Below are positions 1 through 9,204 of a stretch of DNA of 64,000 nucleotides, piece by piece. The notes under the pieces were generated by a model. That model saw only the letters and a list, made by a program, of their open reading frames with translations. It was not told the DNA's origin and searched no databases. Made by a program: the position numbers and the translations under genes. Each line of letters begins with the position of its first letter. Positions within the stretch are counted from its first letter, which is position 1. Source of the DNA: Oribacterium sp. WCC10 (GTDB lineage Bacteria; Bacillota; Clostridia; Lachnospirales; Lachnospiraceae); contig NZ_FOPH01000013.1 in NCBI RefSeq assembly GCF_900113415.1, forward strand, positions 46,591-110,590. The letters run 5' to 3'.

Positions 1-82
1 CAATGTTGTAGGCCCTGAAGAGGGCACCAAGCCTCGTAAGATCCTTATGAGTCTTGATGAGTTTAATTCCTTGTTTTCATAG
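1..82 (+). CDS. C-terminal fragment of an unidentified protein
   Basis: An open frame enters from the left edge (phase: first full codon at base 2) and stops at TAG 80-82. The visible 26 residues run NVVGPEEGTKPRKIL followed by MSLDEFNSLFS. They are charged and probably helical, and I do not recognise the family. The frame ends 64 bases before fhs with no terminator-like hairpin between them, so co-transcription with fhs is possible. Only the tail is visible and no function can be assigned. Confidence 0.5.
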   Translation, partial: NVVGPEEGTKPRKILMSLDEFNSLFS

Positions 83-146
83 GATTTAATCCTTTGAATA
101 TATGTTTTGTTGTCTACTTTTACTACTGAGGAGAAAGAGGTAAAAA

Positions 147-1814
147 ATGAAGTCTGATATTGAAATTGCACAGCAGGCCACTATGGAACGAATCACTGAC
201 GTAGCTGCAAGATACGGCATCGATAACGATGACCTTGAGCAGTACGGAAAGTATAAGGCAAAACTGAGCGATGAGCTTTGGACAAAGATCAAGAACCGTC
301 CAAACGGTAAACTTGTCCTTGTAACAGCCATCAATCCTACACCTGCCGGAGAAGGAAAAACCACAACCTCCATCGGCCTTTCTGACGCTCTCAATTATGT
401 CGGCAAAAAAACTGTTGTAGCATTGAGAGAGCCGTCTCTCGGACCTTGCTTCGGCATAAAGGGTGGTGCTGCAGGCGGCGGATATGCCCAGGTAGTTCCA
501 ATGGAAGACCTCAACCTTCACTTCACAGGAGATTTTCATGCCATAACAAGTGCCAACAATCTCCTTGCGGCACTTCTCGACAATCATATTCAGCAGGGCA
601 ATGAACTTCGCATCGATCTCAAGAACATAAACTGGAAGAGATGTGAGGATATGAATGATCGTCAGCTTCGTAACATCGTTATCGGTATGGGCAAGAAAAC
701 AGACGGTGTTGTCAGAGAGGATCACTTCGTCATCACAGTCGCATCCGAGATCATGGCTGTTCTCTGCCTTGCAGATGACATGGATGACCTTAAGAAACGT
801 CTTGCACGTATCATCGTTGCCTACGACGTAGACGGAAAGCCTGTCACAGCCGATGACCTAAAGGCCACAGGTTCCATGGCAGCTCTCCTGAAGGATGCCA
901 TCAAGCCCAATATCATTCAGACTCTTGAGCACAACATGGCCATCGTTCACGGAGGACCTTTCGCAAATATCGCTCATGGATGCAACTCTGTTCAGGCAAC
1001 AAGATTTGCTCTTAAGCTCGGCGATATTGCTGTTACGGAAGCAGGCTTCGGTGCTGACCTCGGTGCTGAAAAGTTCTTCGATATCAAGTGCCAGATGGCC
1101 GGATTCAAGCCGGATGCTGTAGTACTTGTTGCAACAGTAAGAGCACTCAAGTATAACGGCGGTGTTCCAAAGGCTGAGCTTGGATCAGAGAATCTTGATG
1201 CTTTAAAGAAGGGTATCGTCAACCTCGAAAAGCATATTGAAAACCTTCAGACTTACGGTGTTCCTGTAGTAGTTGCCATCAACCAGTTTGCATCCGACAC
1301 TGATGCCGAACTCGGTTTTGTAGAGAACTTCTGTCGTGAAAAGGGCGCAGACTTTGCTCTCTCAAAGGTTCACGGAGAAGGCGGCAAGGGCGGTGTAGAG
1401 CTTGCCAATACAGTCATCAGAACACTTGAGACAAAAGAGTCACATTTCACACCTGTACAGAATCTTTCAGATTCTCTCTACGACAAGATCAATGCAGTTG
1501 CCACAAAAATCTATGGCGCCGATGGTGTAGATTTCGACTCAAAAGCAAAGAAGTCGATCGACCGTCTCACAGAACTTGGTTTCGGCAATGTTCCTGTTTG
1601 TATGGCAAAGACCCAGTACAGCTTAAGTGATGATCCTAAGAAGCTTGGCAGACCTTCCGGTTTCCGTATCACCGTAAGAGACGTATATGTTTCAGCAGGT
1701 GCGGGATTCATCGTATGTCTCACAGGTGACATCATGACCATGCCGGGTCTTCCCAAGAAGCCAGCTGCCTTTGACATTGATGTTGTAGACGGCAAGATCG
1801 TTGGATTATTCTGA
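147..1814 (+). CDS. fhs: Formate-tetrahydrofolate ligase
   Basis: Ligates formate to tetrahydrofolate using ATP, giving 10-formyl-THF for purine synthesis, Met-tRNA formylation and, in acetogens, the methyl branch of the Wood-Ljungdahl pathway. It is cytosolic and normally a homotetramer. The 555-residue length fits the monofunctional bacterial enzyme. Visible signatures are the P-loop-like TPAGEGKTT (residues 65-73) and the family-specific [18 protein letters not shown] (95-112). The start ATG follows a strong purine-rich Shine-Dalgarno (GAGGAGAAAGAGG) about 6 nt upstream. It stands alone, with a hairpin downstream and a cell-wall operon beyond. The 10-formyl-THF it makes is the substrate of the Fmt enzyme encoded 5.6 kb downstream. 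Confidence 0.97.
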   Translation: MKSDIEIAQQATMERITDVAARYGIDNDDLEQYGKYKAKLSDELWTKIKNRPNGKLVLVTAINPTPAGEGKTTTSIGLSDALNYVGKKTVVALREPSLGPCFGIKGGAAGGGYAQVVPMEDLNLHFTGDFHAITSANNLLAALLDNHIQQGNELRIDLKNINWKRCEDMNDRQLRNIVIGMGKKTDGVVREDHFVITVASEIMAVLCLADDMDDLKKRLARIIVAYDVDGKPVTADDLKATGSMAALLKDAIKPNIIQTLEHNMAIVHGGPFANIAHGCNSVQATRFALKLGDIAVTEAGFGADLGAEKFFDIKCQMAGFKPDAVVLVATVRALKYNGGVPKAELGSENLDALKKGIVNLEKHIENLQTYGVPVVVAINQFASDTDAELGFVENFCREKGADFALSKVHGEGGKGGVELANTVIRTLETKESHFTPVQNLSDSLYDKINAVATKIYGADGVDFDSKAKKSIDRLTELGFGNVPVCMAKTQYSLSDDPKKLGRPSGFRITVRDVYVSAGAGFIVCLTGDIMTMPGLPKKPAAFDIDVVDGKIVGLF

Positions 1815-1831
1815 TTAAAACAATGTATACA

Positions 1832-1860
1832 TATAGCCGGTCAATGATTCACCGGCTATA
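1832..1860 (+). terminator. Hairpin after fhs, probable weak terminator
   Basis: A perfect 10-bp inverted repeat, TATAGCCGGT (1832-1841) and ACCGGCTATA (1851-1860), with a 9-nt loop lies 18 nt after the fhs stop. Only a broken T-run (CATTTATTT) follows, so termination may be inefficient. Confidence 0.6.
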
Positions 1861-1925
1861 CATTTATTTCACGTATGAATGAATCAGTGCACTATATTAT
1901 TCATTAAAAAGAAAGCGTTATTATC

Positions 1926-3419
1926 ATGGCTAAATTTTCAGAGTGGCTTACAGACCTTAAGTACGAAACAGTTCACGGAGATCCTTCATCATGTGAAGTG
2001 AACGAAGTCGTTTTTGACTCACGTAAGGCTTCATGTGACACAATATTTGTGTGCATGAAAGGTTCCAATGTTGATTCTCATCAATACATTCCTGATGTTA
2101 TTTCAAAGGGTTGCATTTCTATAGTTGTAGAAGAGGAAGCATCCTCTCTCCCTGTAGATATTTCCGAAATCAATGATGACATCACTATCATTAAAGTGGA
2201 AAATGCACGAGAAGCCCTTGCTAAGATCAGCGCTGCACGATTCGGTTATCCTTCAAAGGAGCTTTGTGTCATTGCCATAACCGGCACAAAAGGAAAAACC
2301 ACAACCGCTCACATGATCCAGCAGGTTCTCACATCTGCCGGCAAAAAAGCAGGATGTATCGGAACCACCGGAGTCGAATACCTGGGCAATCACATCCCAA
2401 CCAAGAATACAACTCCGGAGTCCTATGATCTCCAGCATTATTTCCGCGATATGGTTGATGCAGGATGTGAATATGTGGTTATGGAAGCGTCTTCACAGGC
2501 ATTCAAACTCCACAGAGTAGATGCCATAACCTTTGATTACGGTATTTTCACCAATATCGAGCCTGACCATATCGGTCCGAATGAGCACAAGGATTTCGAA
2601 GAGTATAAGTTCTTCAAGAGCTGCATCTTCAGACAGTCAAAGGTCGGTATCATCAATCTTGACGCTGACTATGCTGACGAGCTTATATCTGAAGCGCCAT
2701 GCAAAATGTACAGTTTCGCTATAAACAGGACGGCAGATTTCATGGCAGAGCATATCGCACCTGTGACACATTCTGATTTTGTGGGAACAGAATTCAATGT
2801 TATCGGCCATACAGAGCTTTCCGTACTCCTCAATCTTCCAGGAAAGTACAATGTCTACAATGCCATGGCAGCCATTTCCTGCCTTACACTTGCAGGCATA
2901 AAGCCAGAAGCCATCCTTCATGCCCTTCGAAGGATTCATGTTGACGGAAGAACTGAGGTTGTATTCAAAAATGACACCATGTCTGTTCTCGTGGACTATG
3001 CCCATAATGAAATGGCTATGGAAAACCTCCTTAGTACATTGAGAGAGTATCAGCCCAAGCGACTCGTTGTCGTATTCGGCTGTGGAGGAAACAGGGCAAA
3101 GGACAGAAGATACGGTATGGGCAAAGCTGCTGCAGAGTTTGCAGATCTTAGTATCCTTACCGCTGACAATTCCCGTTTCGAAGAGACCGAAGATATCATA
3201 AACGACATCAAATCGACCCTGGTTCCTGCCGGAGGAAAGTTCATAGAGATTCCTGATCGTCGTGAAGCCATAGAGTTCGCTATGACTCATGCTGAGGCAG
3301 GGGATATGATCGCTGTTATCGGAAAGGGTCACGAGGATTATCAGGAGGTTAAGGGTGTCCGCACACACTTCCTTGACAGTGAAGTAATTCAGGAGACAGC
3401 AAAAAAGTACAATCTTTGA
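1926..3419 (+). CDS. murE: UDP-MurNAc-tripeptide synthetase (Mur ligase MurE)
   Basis: Adds the third amino acid of the peptidoglycan stem peptide to UDP-MurNAc-L-Ala-D-Glu, an ATP-dependent cytosolic step. The protein has the three-domain Mur ligase plan: an N-terminal UDP-binding domain, a central ATPase with P-loop GTKGKTTT (120-127), and a C-terminal domain. The region that selects the third residue reads DNSR at 414-417, the same place as the DNPR of meso-diaminopimelate-adding enzymes. The Arg that contacts DAP is kept, so a DAP-type stem is likely, but the Pro-to-Ser change leaves some doubt. The SD is weak (AAAGAAAG). murF follows 50 nt downstream. The 497-residue length is normal. 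Confidence 0.95.
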   Translation: MAKFSEWLTDLKYETVHGDPSSCEVNEVVFDSRKASCDTIFVCMKGSNVDSHQYIPDVISKGCISIVVEEEASSLPVDISEINDDITIIKVENAREALAKISAARFGYPSKELCVIAITGTKGKTTTAHMIQQVLTSAGKKAGCIGTTGVEYLGNHIPTKNTTPESYDLQHYFRDMVDAGCEYVVMEASSQAFKLHRVDAITFDYGIFTNIEPDHIGPNEHKDFEEYKFFKSCIFRQSKVGIINLDADYADELISEAPCKMYSFAINRTADFMAEHIAPVTHSDFVGTEFNVIGHTELSVLLNLPGKYNVYNAMAAISCLTLAGIKPEAILHALRRIHVDGRTEVVFKNDTMSVLVDYAHNEMAMENLLSTLREYQPKRLVVVFGCGGNRAKDRRYGMGKAAAEFADLSILTADNSRFEETEDIINDIKSTLVPAGGKFIEIPDRREAIEFAMTHAEAGDMIAVIGKGHEDYQEVKGVRTHFLDSEVIQETAKKYNL

Positions 3420-3469
3420 CCGCCTTCCGATCATCAAATTTATCAATAAGTACAAGAGGACATAAGGAT

Positions 3470-4810
3470 ATGAATACCGCAGATAAAAGTTTTGGTTTTA
3501 CAGATGAAGGAATCGAAGAGATAGTTTTGGATTCCAGAAAAAAGATGCACAATGCATTGTTTGTTCCTATCGTAGGCGAGAGAAGTGATGGTCACGATTA
3601 TATAGATATGGCCATAGCTAACGGTGCTGTTGCAGTCTTAAGTTCCAGAGATACCGAGGCTCTGCAGGAAAAATATCCTAATGTAAAGTTTTACAGGGTT
3701 CCTGATACTAAAGCCGCTCTCCAGGAGATCGGCTACATGGAACGTCTCAAGTTCAGCGGCAAAGTAGTGGGTGTGACAGGTTCTGTCGGAAAAACCACCA
3801 CCAGAAATATGATCGCCACAGCGCTCAGTGCAGGGATGAAAGTATTTCAGACTGCCGGAAATGCCAACTCACAGGTAGGCGTTCCCATTACCATGTTTCA
3901 GATGGCACGTTCCTGTGCTGATATTGCAGTTATCGAGCTTGGTATGTCCGAGCCCGGTGAGATGACAAAGATTGCCCGGATCGCATGTGTGGATATCGCA
4001 GTCATTACCAATATCGGAATCGCTCATATAGAGTACCTTAAGACTCAGGAGAACATTCTTCGTGAAAAGCTTCATATACTTGACGGAGCCTCCGGTCAGG
4101 CAGTTCTTTATATCAACTCAAAGGACGCCATCCTCAGAGAACTGAGCATTGAAAAGATTCATGAATTCGGTATTGCAGAAGATACTTCACTGGTTATAAA
4201 GAGCTATTCACCTGATGATTATGCCCTCACACTTATCACAAAGGGTGACCACATGCTTCAGAATGCTTCTGCCGCCATGCATATTTGTGAAGATAATGAT
4301 GTTGATTTGGATGGCGCAAAAGCAAAGCTTGAGTCATTTACAGGCGTAGCAGGTCGCGGAGAAACCTTCCGTACCGAAAAGGGCGTGCTCATCATCGATG
4401 ATGCATACAATGCTTCACCTGTTTCTATGAAAGCAGGACTTGATACCCTTTCTCAGCTCGAGGGTTCAAGAAAGATCGCAGTTCTCGCTGATATGCTGGA
4501 ACTTGGCGAGAAAACTCTCGACTATCATCGTGAAGTTGGAACATACATTGCAACACTTCCTATAGATGTTGTATTCCTCTATGGTGAAAAAGCCGCAAGC
4601 ATCGGCGCCGGAATCAATGCCGCATTCGATATGTCCGACAAAGACTCCGGAAAGAGTCGAAAGCCGACCATAGAGTATTTTAATGATTTCACTGAGCTTA
4701 ACAATACAATCCGTTCTGTAGCAAAGGATGGCGATGTTATTCTGTTTAAGGGCTCTAACAGTATGAAGCTGTCTGAAATCGTTAATACCTTTAAGCAGGA
4801 AAAGATTTAA
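3470..4810 (+). CDS. murF: UDP-MurNAc-tripeptide-D-Ala-D-Ala ligase (MurF)
   Basis: Joins D-Ala-D-Ala to the UDP-MurNAc-tripeptide, the last cytosolic step of peptidoglycan precursor synthesis, directly after MurE. The ATPase P-loop TGSVGKTTT (103-111) and the diagnostic DAYNASP (311-317) are present. I place the start at ATG 3470, giving 446 residues, because AGAGGA (3455-3460) lies 9 nt upstream and the sequence then begins with the conserved MurF N-terminus. An open frame extending back to 3416 adds 18 unlikely residues that overlap murE. The stop codon shares one base with the priA start (TAATG), indicating translational coupling. Confidence 0.94.
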   Translation: MNTADKSFGFTDEGIEEIVLDSRKKMHNALFVPIVGERSDGHDYIDMAIANGAVAVLSSRDTEALQEKYPNVKFYRVPDTKAALQEIGYMERLKFSGKVVGVTGSVGKTTTRNMIATALSAGMKVFQTAGNANSQVGVPITMFQMARSCADIAVIELGMSEPGEMTKIARIACVDIAVITNIGIAHIEYLKTQENILREKLHILDGASGQAVLYINSKDAILRELSIEKIHEFGIAEDTSLVIKSYSPDDYALTLITKGDHMLQNASAAMHICEDNDVDLDGAKAKLESFTGVAGRGETFRTEKGVLIIDDAYNASPVSMKAGLDTLSQLEGSRKIAVLADMLELGEKTLDYHREVGTYIATLPIDVVFLYGEKAASIGAGINAAFDMSDKDSGKSRKPTIEYFNDFTELNNTIRSVAKDGDVILFKGSNSMKLSEIVNTFKQEKI

Positions 4811-6825
4811 TGTACGCACAGATAATTATTGATATAACAAGTGATGCTTTGGACAAGGCATATACATATCGCATTCCGGATGGAATGGAAGTACACACAG
4901 GGGATAGAGTTTCTATCCCTTTTGGTATTTCTAATGCCATAAAAACCGGTTACGTCATCGGACTGACTGATCAGGTGGACTATGACCCGGCAAAAGTAAA
5001 AGAAATTAATAGCGTTATGCACGATGCCATATCTGTAAAAGAGCAGCTCATACATCTGGCATCATGGATGTCTTCAGAATACGGAACAACATTAAATCAA
5101 TGCCTTAAGACAGTACTTCCCGTAAAACGTGCGGTCAGAAAAAACTCAAGACGTATAGATCCGCTCCTTAGGTATGCATCAGAAAAGGATGAATATCATG
5201 AGCTGAACGAAGAACAACAGGCCGCCGCGGATACCATCATTTCCGGTTTCAGACGCTGCATATCAGGCACGGCCGGAGAAACTCCACGCTACCTTCTTAA
5301 CGGAATAACAGGTTCCGGAAAGACCGAGGTTTATCTACATGTTATGGAACAGGTCATAAAAGCCGGATACAAAGTCATCATGCTTATTCCGGAAATATCT
5401 CTGACCTACCAGACTGTCATCAGAGTCTCAACCCGTTTCCGGGGAAAAGTTGCGATTCTTAACTCCAGGATGAGTACAGGGGAACGTTATGAGCAGTATA
5501 TGAAGTGTGAAAGCGGAGAGGTAGACATACTTATAGGTCCGCGTTCTGCAGTATTTGCACCTTTCGAGAAGCTCGGCATGATAATCATGGACGAGGAACA
5601 CGAGGGTGCTTATAAAGCAGAAACGGCTCCACGCTACGAAACAAGGGATGTAGCTTATCACAGGGCAAAGCAAAGTCATTGTCCCGTTCTTTACGGTTCA
5701 GCCACACCTTCAGTTCACATATACACTAAAGCTCTTCAGGGGGAGATATCTCTATTAGAACTGCACCGTCGTGCAAAATCAGGTTCAAGTCTGGCCGCAA
5801 CAGAGATCATAGATCTGAGGGCAGAACTTGAAAAAGGAAACAGAAGTATATTTTCTGACAGACTTTACGAACTCATCACAGACAGACTGAACAAACATGA
5901 GCAGATCATGCTATTCATGAATCGCCGTGGCTACAGCAGCTTTGTATCCTGCAGAAGCTGCGGTCAGGCAATCAGATGCCCCCATTGTGACGTATCCCTG
6001 ACACTGCACAGAGACGGTACTATGAGATGCCACTACTGTGGTTATGAAATTCCTGTTATGAAGAAGTGTCCAACCTGTGGAAGTCCTTATCTTGCCCCCT
6101 TCGGTTTCGGAACCGAAAAACTGGAGAGTCACGTAAAGAAGACATTTCCCAATGCTTCTGTACTTCGTATGGATGCCGACACAACAAAGAACAAGGGCGG
6201 ACATGAAAAGATACTTGAACAGTTCAGGAATCATAATGCTGACATACTTATAGGTACACAGATGATTGTTAAGGGACACGACTTCCCGGATGTTACACTT
6301 GTGGGACTCATAGCCGCAGATCTCAGCCTGTCTGCACCTGACTTTCACGCATCGGAAAAAACTTTTCAGCTCATAACCCAGGCGGCAGGAAGAGCAGGAC
6401 GAGACAAAGGAGCCGGTAATGTCATCATTCAGACTTATCAGCCGGATCACTACGCCATCGTTCTGTCAAGTGCACAGAACTATAAACTTTTCTATGAAAA
6501 GGAGATAGCATTCCGCAAACTTATGGGGTATCCGCCCGTAGAATATCTCATGACCATACAGCTATTATCAAAGGATGAAGATATGCTCGACATGATAAGT
6601 AAATCGGCATCCGAACCCTTCAAGGCGGATTGTACTGAAGCAAATGCAGAATTCATAGGTCCGCTTAACGCAAGCGTCTATAAGGTGAATGACATATACA
6701 GAAAAATCGTGTATATTAAACATCCTGAGCATGATATAATTATTCAGCTAAGAGACAAGTTCACAGCACACGTAAGAAGCGTGGATAAACGCGGCTTTGT
6801 GATGCTTAATTACGACATACAATAG
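4810..6825 (+). CDS. priA: Primosomal replication restart helicase PriA
   Basis: A 3'-to-5' superfamily 2 helicase that recognises stalled forks and loads the replicative helicase. The N-terminal 3'-DNA-binding domain (about 1-105) is followed by Walker A GITGSGKT (165-172), the DEEH box (261-264), and the cysteine-rich zinc insert with eight cysteines at 381, 384, 390, 393, 407, 410, 420 and 423. The C-terminal helicase motif QAAGRAGR is intact. At 671 residues it is somewhat shorter than E. coli PriA (about 730), but all motifs are present. It overlaps murF by one base, and def follows after 14 nt. Confidence 0.96.
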   Translation: MYAQIIIDITSDALDKAYTYRIPDGMEVHTGDRVSIPFGISNAIKTGYVIGLTDQVDYDPAKVKEINSVMHDAISVKEQLIHLASWMSSEYGTTLNQCLKTVLPVKRAVRKNSRRIDPLLRYASEKDEYHELNEEQQAAADTIISGFRRCISGTAGETPRYLLNGITGSGKTEVYLHVMEQVIKAGYKVIMLIPEISLTYQTVIRVSTRFRGKVAILNSRMSTGERYEQYMKCESGEVDILIGPRSAVFAPFEKLGMIIMDEEHEGAYKAETAPRYETRDVAYHRAKQSHCPVLYGSATPSVHIYTKALQGEISLLELHRRAKSGSSLAATEIIDLRAELEKGNRSIFSDRLYELITDRLNKHEQIMLFMNRRGYSSFVSCRSCGQAIRCPHCDVSLTLHRDGTMRCHYCGYEIPVMKKCPTCGSPYLAPFGFGTEKLESHVKKTFPNASVLRMDADTTKNKGGHEKILEQFRNHNADILIGTQMIVKGHDFPDVTLVGLIAADLSLSAPDFHASEKTFQLITQAAGRAGRDKGAGNVIIQTYQPDHYAIVLSSAQNYKLFYEKEIAFRKLMGYPPVEYLMTIQLLSKDEDMLDMISKSASEPFKADCTEANAEFIGPLNASVYKVNDIYRKIVYIKHPEHDIIIQLRDKFTAHVRSVDKRGFVMLNYDIQ

Positions 6826-6839
6826 AATGGAGTTTAAAT

Positions 6840-7343
6840 ATGGCTTTAAGAACAATCAGAGTAATCGGAGATCCTATCCTTGAGAAGGAGTGCAAACCGT
6901 TAAAGGAAGTTTCCGAAAGAACCAAAGAGATGATCATGGATATGTTTGAGACCATGTACGATGCCAACGGTGTTGGACTTGCCGCTCCTCAGATCGGTAT
7001 CCTTCGTCAGATATTTGTTGTTGATATCGGAGATGGCAAGCGCTATGTCTGCATCAATCCTACAGTTACCGCCATCGGTGATGAAGAGCAGACAGGTGAG
7101 GAAGGATGTCTTTCCGTTCCCGGCAAGGAGGGTGTTGTAACACGTCCTCTTAAAGTACATGTAAAGGCATACGATATCAATATGGAGCCTTATGAGTTCG
7201 ATGCAGAGGGTCTTCTTGCGAGAGCCATGGCTCATGAAAATGATCACTTACACGGTGTACTCTACACTACCAAGGTTGAGGGCGAACTTGAGGATGTTAC
7301 CTACGAGAATCTTGAAGAGTACGATTATGAGGACGAAGAATAA
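6840..7343 (+). CDS. def: Peptide deformylase
   Basis: Removes the N-formyl group from nascent proteins and acts at the ribosome exit with an active-site metal ion. All three signature motifs are visible: GVGLAAPQIG (44-53), EGCLS with ligand Cys90, and the HExxH helix HENDH (132-136). The glycine-containing tail after HExxH reads LHG instead of the usual LDG. The length (167) is typical of type 1 or clostridial enzymes, and the C-terminus is very acidic. Placement between priA and fmt is the classic Firmicutes order and pairs the deformylase with the formyltransferase. Confidence 0.97.
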   Translation: MALRTIRVIGDPILEKECKPLKEVSERTKEMIMDMFETMYDANGVGLAAPQIGILRQIFVVDIGDGKRYVCINPTVTAIGDEEQTGEEGCLSVPGKEGVVTRPLKVHVKAYDINMEPYEFDAEGLLARAMAHENDHLHGVLYTTKVEGELEDVTYENLEEYDYEDEE

Positions 7344-7425
7344 TTCTGATTCCGTCTTTTGTTTATACCTATAGCATTACTTGAGCCGGCACTGCCGGCA
7401 TAGACATTTACCCGGAGGTGAGCTT

Positions 7426-8403
7426 TTGAAGGTTATATTCATGGGGACACCCGATTTTGCAGTTTCTACATTAGAGGCACTTTATAAGGCCGGTCACGAA
7501 GTTGCTCTCGTTGTCACACAGCCCGATCGTCCAAAGGGACGTCATGGCGAAGCACAGAAAAGTGATGTAAGGATTGCCGCAGAGGAACTGGGCATTCCTG
7601 TGATCACTCCGCTCAAGATCCGTTCCGACGAGGAGGCCAAGGCCAGATTAAAGGACATTGCACCTGATGTTATTGTCGTAACGGCTTTTGGACAGATTCT
7701 TCCTCAGGATATTCTTGATATACCAAAGTACGGATGCATCAATGTTCATGCTTCTCTGCTTCCTAAGTACCGCGGCGCAGCACCTATACAGTGGGCGGTT
7801 CTTAACGGTGATGAGGAATCAGGTGTTTCTACCATGCTCATGGATGCAGGTCTTGATACCGGCGACATCCTTATGACAAAGAAACTTAAGCTTGATCCTA
7901 AAGAAACCGGCGGAAGCCTTTTTGACAAACTTGCAGTTCTTGGCGGAGAGCTCATAGTTGAGACTCTCGATGCATTAAAGGAAGATAAGCTTACCCGTAC
8001 GCCCCAGGATCCTGAGCTTGCGACAAAGGTTGGACTTTTCACCAAGTCATCCGGCCTTATAGACTGGACACGTTCTGCAGCAGAAATCGAACGTCAGATA
8101 CGAGGCCTCAATCCATGGCCTTCAGCATACAGCTTCCTTTCAGGCAAGCAGTTAAAGCTTTGGGATGCTGATGTACTGAAAAAAGATGATTTCACTGATA
8201 CTGATTCCCCTGTGGCGGTGCTTGATAACGACAGAAACTCTTCAGCTTCAGATGCGTCGGAAACAGGAAGTCTCTATGTTTCGGACAAGCGGCTTATAGT
8301 TTCCTGCGGAGAAGATTTCCTCAGGATTAACGAACTTCAGCTTGAAGGAAAGAAGAGAATGAGTGCAGAAGATTTTCTGAGAGGCTACCGGTTCAGTGTT
8401 TAA
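7426..8403 (+). CDS. fmt: Methionyl-tRNA formyltransferase
   Basis: Transfers the formyl group of 10-formyl-THF to initiator Met-tRNA. The N-terminal Rossmann domain carries the conserved Asn106 and His108 and the family stretch SLLPKYRGAAP (110-120). The C-terminal OB-like tRNA-binding domain begins near residue 205 and contains an acidic/Ser-rich insertion. The start is taken as TTG 7426, because a consensus GGAGGTG (7414-7420) lies 5 nt upstream; reading back to 7381 would add 15 residues with no SD. This gives 325 residues, slightly long for the family because of the insertion. A short GCCGGC-act-GCCGGC hairpin (7385-7399) precedes the SD. Confidence 0.95.
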   Translation: MKVIFMGTPDFAVSTLEALYKAGHEVALVVTQPDRPKGRHGEAQKSDVRIAAEELGIPVITPLKIRSDEEAKARLKDIAPDVIVVTAFGQILPQDILDIPKYGCINVHASLLPKYRGAAPIQWAVLNGDEESGVSTMLMDAGLDTGDILMTKKLKLDPKETGGSLFDKLAVLGGELIVETLDALKEDKLTRTPQDPELATKVGLFTKSSGLIDWTRSAAEIERQIRGLNPWPSAYSFLSGKQLKLWDADVLKKDDFTDTDSPVAVLDNDRNSSASDASETGSLYVSDKRLIVSCGEDFLRINELQLEGKKRMSAEDFLRGYRFSV

Positions 8404-8476
8404 TGCTGTATCAAACGATGTTTTTTAGATATCATCAAGACTTAAAACGTCGTTGACAGATTAGGAGGTTTTGTCT

Positions 8477-9193
8477 ATGTACGGTTATTACGGATATCCA
8501 ATGTACGGATATGATTGGACTTATATACTTGTTCTTATCGGAGCAGTTATAAGTATGCTTGCAAGTTACAATGTCAAAGCTACCTTTGAAAAGTTTGCAA
8601 AGGTGCAGTCCTTTTCAGGTCTTACCGGTGCTCAGGCAGCACAGATGATACTTGAAAGAAACGGAATCAACAATGTCAGAATTCAGGGTATAGCCGGAAG
8701 TCTGACTGATAACTATGTTCCAAGTAAAAAGATTCTTAATCTCAGTCAGTCAACCATCAACAGTACTTCCATAGCCGCCATAGGTGTTGCAGCCCACGAA
8801 TGCGGACATGCCATTCAGGATGCAAAGGGCTATCAGCCGCTTGTGCTGACAAGAACCATTTCGCCCATGTGCGCCATTGCCTCCAAGATATCTATTCCTT
8901 TGATATTTTTCGGACTTATCGTCAGTATGACACCTCTCATAAAGATCGGTATCATAGCATTTGCCGTCGCTATATCGGTACAGCTTCTGACTCTGCCTGT
9001 TGAGTTTGATGCTTCAAAACGTGCAGTTCAGACTCTGGCGGAATACGGCATGGTCACAGACCAGGAGCTTTCGGGCATCAAGTCGGTACTTTCAGCCGCA
9101 GCTCTTACTTATGTTGCTGCAGCTGCATCATCAATCTTACAGCTCCTTCGTTTACTTATGATCGTACGTGGAAGGGAAAACAGAAGAAGATAA
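8477..9193 (+). CDS. Membrane zinc metallopeptidase, YugP-like
   Basis: Belongs to the neutral zinc metallopeptidase family typified by B. subtilis YugP, which sits in the same priA-fmt neighbourhood in many clostridia. The substrate is unknown. HECGH (107-111) is the HExxH zinc site. Hydrophobic segments near 15-30, 140-175 and the C-terminus suggest a multi-pass membrane protein, and the N-terminus is Tyr/Gly-rich. The start is chosen at ATG 8477 because TAGGAGGT (8462-8469) lies 7 nt upstream; the in-frame TTG at 8471 is only 1 nt from the SD. The length of 238 residues is normal for the family. Confidence 0.88.
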   Translation: MYGYYGYPMYGYDWTYILVLIGAVISMLASYNVKATFEKFAKVQSFSGLTGAQAAQMILERNGINNVRIQGIAGSLTDNYVPSKKILNLSQSTINSTSIAAIGVAAHECGHAIQDAKGYQPLVLTRTISPMCAIASKISIPLIFFGLIVSMTPLIKIGIIAFAVAISVQLLTLPVEFDASKRAVQTLAEYGMVTDQELSGIKSVLSAAALTYVAAAASSILQLLRLLMIVRGRENRRR

Positions 9194-9204
9194 GCATTTC
9201 ATAT

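Noticed and set aside
123..725. Minus-strand open frame of 200 codons opposite fhs
   Set aside because: Lies fully against the conserved N-terminus of formate-THF ligase and has no start signals.
2637..3455. Minus-strand open frame of 272 codons opposite murE
   Set aside because: No SD, no recognisable motif, and the + strand encodes a clear MurE with normal codon use; it is a shadow of murE.
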